This document shows positions 61,684 to 64,000 of a DNA stretch of 64,000 bases, piece after piece; position 1 is the first letter of the stretch, and each line of letters opens with the position of its first letter. The notes below the pieces were generated by a model. It saw nothing but the letters and a program-made list of their open reading frames with translations, was not told where the DNA came from and did not search any database. The DNA is from Ruegeria haliotis. GTDB taxonomy: Bacteria; Pseudomonadota; Alphaproteobacteria; Rhodobacterales; Rhodobacteraceae. A program made the translations under genes and the position numbers. Location: NCBI RefSeq assembly GCF_013377785.1, contig NZ_JABXWT010000008.1:1-64000 (forward strand). The letters run 5' to 3'.

Positions 61684-62403
61684 ATGTCGATCCTTTCTCT
61701 CAAATCTGTCTCAAAAAGCTTTGGCGCGCTGACCGTCACAGATGATGCGAGCTTTGACGTGTTGCAGGGCCAGGCCCTCGGCATCATAGGGCCGAACGGT
61801 GCTGGCAAATCCACATTGTTCAATCTGATTACGGGCAATGTGCGCGCAGATGGGGGCAGTATTCATTTCGAAGGGCGCGACGTGACAAGGGCTTCAGCAA
61901 TGGAACGGTGTCTTATTGGCATCGGCCGCTCTTTCCAGATCCCACAACCATTCGAAAAACTGACGGTTTATGAAAACTTGCTTGTGGCCGCGACACACGG
62001 GCGAAACCTTAGTGAGGCCATCGTTCGCGACGATTGTGCGGATATCCTGGAACGCACAGAACTAATAAGGCGTGCTAACGTTCCGGCTGGTCGGCTGTCG
62101 TTGTTGGAACGCAAGCGGTTGGAACTTGCTCGGGCGATGGCGACGCAACCCAAGCTGCTGTTGCTGGACGAGATCGCGGGTGGCCTCACCGAAGGCGAAT
62201 GCCAGGCGCTGATCCGCACGATCAAAGATATTCACGCACGCGGCGTCACAATTATCTGGATCGAACATGTGCTTCACGCACTGACGTCCGTCGTAGAAAG
62301 ACTGCTGGTGTTGGACTTCGGCAAAGTCATCGGGCTTGGCGATCCGGAAGAGATTATGGCCAGCCGCGAAGTCCAGGAAATCTATCTGGGGATCGAAGTC
62401 TGA
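61684..62403 (+). CDS. ABC ATP-binding protein LivG type
   Basis: 239 residues from ATG 61684. Walker A GPNGAGKST, signature LSLLERKRLELARAMA (LivG-type LSLLERK in place of LSGGQ), Walker B LLLLDEIAGGL and H loop WIEHVLHAL are present. An in-frame GTG at 61663 lies too near the terminator hairpin. It shares one base with the next ATPase and pairs with it as an ATPase heterodimer. Confidence 0.95.
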   Translation: MSILSLKSVSKSFGALTVTDDASFDVLQGQALGIIGPNGAGKSTLFNLITGNVRADGGSIHFEGRDVTRASAMERCLIGIGRSFQIPQPFEKLTVYENLLVAATHGRNLSEAIVRDDCADILERTELIRRANVPAGRLSLLERKRLELARAMATQPKLLLLDEIAGGLTEGECQALIRTIKDIHARGVTIIWIEHVLHALTSVVERLLVLDFGKVIGLGDPEEIMASREVQEIYLGIEV

Positions 62404-63125
62404 TGGCCCCTTTACAAACCCCGCTTCTAAAAACCAACGGGCTGGTCGCCTACTATGGTGATTTTCAGGCCTTATTCGGTGTCGATATTGAGCTCGACGT
62501 GGACGAAACAGTTGCGATCATTGGAGCGAACGGCGCAGGTAAAACCACCCTGATGCGGTCCATAGCAGGCATTCTGCGCAATGCGGCAACGTCGGTATCA
62601 TTTGATGGCCGTCCAATCGGTGCCCAACCGGCAGATGAGATTATGACGCAAGGCGTGGCTATGGTGCCGGAGGGTCGCAGGCTTTTCCCTTCCTTGAGTG
62701 TCGAAGAGAATCTGTTGATCGGAACTTACGGGCGTAAATCCCGCGGGTACTGGACGTTGGACACTGTATATGACCTTTTCCCAATCCTGCGCGAGCGGCG
62801 GAATAACCCTGGCACTGCGTTGTCTGGTGGACAACAACAGATGGTTGCAATCGGTCGCGCGTTGATGAGCAACCCGCGCGTGCTGCTGTGTGATGAAATC
62901 AGCCTTGGTCTTGCGCCCGTTGTAATCAAGGACATCTACAAAGCGGTCCCCGCTATCAAAGCTGCCGGAGCTTCACTCATCGTCGTCGAACAGGACATCG
63001 CGCAAGCCATGGCCTTCGCAGATCGCGTTTATTGTATGATGGAGGGTCGCGTGACGCTTTCCGGCACACCCGACACCCTCAGTCGCAATGACATCCATGA
63101 CGCCTATTTCGGAGCAAGCCAATGA
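62403..63125 (+). CDS. ABC ATP-binding protein LivF type
   Basis: 240 residues from ATG 62403. Walker A GANGAGKTT, signature LSGGQQQMVAIGRALMS and Walker B VLLCDEISLGLAP define a LivF ATPase. The open frame continues upstream into LivG, but 62403 overlaps the LivG stop by one base and starts a normal N-terminus. It overlaps LivH by 4 bp. Confidence 0.95.
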   Translation: MAPLQTPLLKTNGLVAYYGDFQALFGVDIELDVDETVAIIGANGAGKTTLMRSIAGILRNAATSVSFDGRPIGAQPADEIMTQGVAMVPEGRRLFPSLSVEENLLIGTYGRKSRGYWTLDTVYDLFPILRERRNNPGTALSGGQQQMVAIGRALMSNPRVLLCDEISLGLAPVVIKDIYKAVPAIKAAGASLIVVEQDIAQAMAFADRVYCMMEGRVTLSGTPDTLSRNDIHDAYFGASQ

Positions 63126-63985
63126 TCTGGGTTGATACAGTTATCCAAGGCATATTGCTTGGAGGGCTTTATGCGCTTTTTGCATCAGGGCTAAGTCTTG
63201 TGTTTGGTATCATGCGGCTTGTGAACCTTGCTCATGGCGATTTGATCGTCATGGGAGCCTATCTTATCTTGGTTTTGGTCACGATACTGGGGTTGTCGCC
63301 ATTCTTGGCTGCATTGATTGCAATGCCGGTCATGTTCTGCCTTGGATGGGTGTTGCAGAAGTTTCTGCTGAACCGCACATTGGGCGACGATATCCTCCCA
63401 CCCCTTCTGGTCACATTCGGCCTGTCCATAGCGCTTCAAAATGCTCTACTCGAGACGTTTTCAGCCGACAGTCAGCGATTGCCAACAAGCGCATTGACGA
63501 CGGCTTCGGTTCAGGCCGGCCCGGTCTCGCTGGGGGTGATGCCACTGTTAACGTTTGGCTCCGCCATTCTGGTGATCGTGGCGCTAAATCAGTTGTTCTA
63601 CCGCACCGAGCTGGGCCGCGCGTTTCGCGCTACGTCGGATGATCCAACGACGGCGAGCCTCATGGGCATCAAGCCTGCAAATATCTTTGCGACTGCGACG
63701 GGTATTGCATTCGTTATTGTCACGATTGCGGCGTTGTATCTGGGGCTTCGGGCAAACTTTGATCCCAATATCGGCCCAGCCCGGCTGATCTACGCGTTTC
63801 AGGCAGTCATTATCGGCGGCCTTGGATCACTTTGGGGCACACTTTTGGGTGGCGTCATTATCGGTGTGGCACAGACTTTGGGGGCCGCAATCAATCCTGA
63901 GTGGCAAATCTTAGCAGGGCACTTCGCTTTTCTGCTTGTACTGCTTGTCCGGCCGCGTGGTCTCTTTCCTAGGGCGAATGACTGA
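63122..63985 (+). CDS. Branched-chain-type ABC permease LivH
   Basis: 287 residues with about eight transmembrane helices. QGILLGGLYALFASGLSLVF, VNLAHGDLIVMGAY and FRATSDDPTTASLMGI are LivH signatures. It forms one half of the membrane channel with the LivM protein that follows. It overlaps LivF by 4 bp and LivM by 1 bp. Confidence 0.95.
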   Translation: MIWVDTVIQGILLGGLYALFASGLSLVFGIMRLVNLAHGDLIVMGAYLILVLVTILGLSPFLAALIAMPVMFCLGWVLQKFLLNRTLGDDILPPLLVTFGLSIALQNALLETFSADSQRLPTSALTTASVQAGPVSLGVMPLLTFGSAILVIVALNQLFYRTELGRAFRATSDDPTTASLMGIKPANIFATATGIAFVIVTIAALYLGLRANFDPNIGPARLIYAFQAVIIGGLGSLWGTLLGGVIIGVAQTLGAAINPEWQILAGHFAFLLVLLVRPRGLFPRAND

Positions 63986-64000
63986 TGGCTTATTCTGTTA
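63985..64000 (+). CDS. Start of a LivM-type permease, cut by window end
   Basis: Only the first five codons (MAYSV) fall in the window. The ATG overlaps the LivH stop by one base. In operons of this kind LivM follows LivH; the call is from position only. Confidence 0.6.

Noticed and set aside
62199..62402. Upstream extension of the LivF frame
   Set aside because: It lies inside LivG in another frame; the ATG at 62403 gives the standard N-terminus.
1..64000. CRISPR array, rRNA or tRNA genes
   Set aside because: No regularly spaced identical repeats with unique spacers were seen; the 71-bp repeats are far apart. No tRNA or rRNA signature was noticed, though a dedicated scan was not possible.

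Overview
The window looks like chromosomal DNA of a marine alphaproteobacterium, most likely Rhodobacteraceae (Roseobacter group). This rests on moderate GC, many ATGA gene overlaps, a DUF1611/PLP-racemase operon, Tat-type substrate-binding proteins, many ABC and DMT transporters, and a small recurrent intergenic repeat. The genus cannot be named from the sequence alone. About 65 protein genes are supported. No rRNA, tRNA or CRISPR array was seen.

Layout. 0-7.5 kb: a glutathione S-transferase, then a secreted caspase-like protease facing a DUF928 + CHASE2-adenylate cyclase pair, then two small exported or membrane proteins of unknown function. 7.8-13.1 kb: an electrophile/oxidative stress neighbourhood under an HxlR-SCP2 regulator (alkylhydroperoxidase-like protein, DUF6632, GNAT; opposite it OsmC, flavin monooxygenase, nitronate monooxygenase). 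13.3-16.9 kb: DMT exporter, lone tyrosine recombinase, a small membrane protein and a secreted Cys-rich repeat protein. 17.0-20.0 kb: DUF1611 (DgcN-like) + PLP amino-acid racemase operon with two small unknown proteins. 20.3-22.7 kb: truncated-type globin, FAD oxidoreductase and a divergent HxlR regulator. 22.8-25.7 kb: an (R)-amine-transaminase-like enzyme, DMT exporter and Lrp regulator, bracketed by a long direct repeat. 25.8-32.8 kb: a co-directional run (MFS, cystathionine-lyase-like, PLP decarboxylase, 2OG-Fe oxygenase, DMT, orphan Vsr) with a divergent AraC regulator. 32.9-36.9 kb: a Tn3-family element whose left end cuts an AlkB gene and whose right end cuts an IS5-type transposase gene. 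37-42.4 kb: ECF41 sigma factor with its carboxymuconolactone-decarboxylase partner and an MFS pump, a Tat-exported metallo-beta-lactamase-fold protein with LysR, and a YciI-like protein. 42.9-52.2 kb: a LacI-regulated carbohydrate/polyol operon (FAD oxidase, FGGY kinase, complete ABC importer, GldA-like dehydrogenase). 52.5-59.1 kb: IS6 transposase remnant, Fe-alcohol dehydrogenase, Bcr-type MFS, NmrA-like reductase + VOC protein with LysR, and another LysR. 59.2-64 kb: maleylacetate reductase followed by a branched-chain-type ABC importer that runs off the end, probably the transport end of an aromatic catabolic operon.

The strongest leads are four. One is a family of 71-bp intergenic repeats of fixed architecture, all in one orientation, confined to 6-26 kb. 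The second is the caspase/DUF928/CHASE2-cyclase neighbourhood. The third is the DUF1611-racemase operon with its small companions. The fourth is the chimeric Tn3 junction. All functions are inferred by reading motifs; no database search was run.
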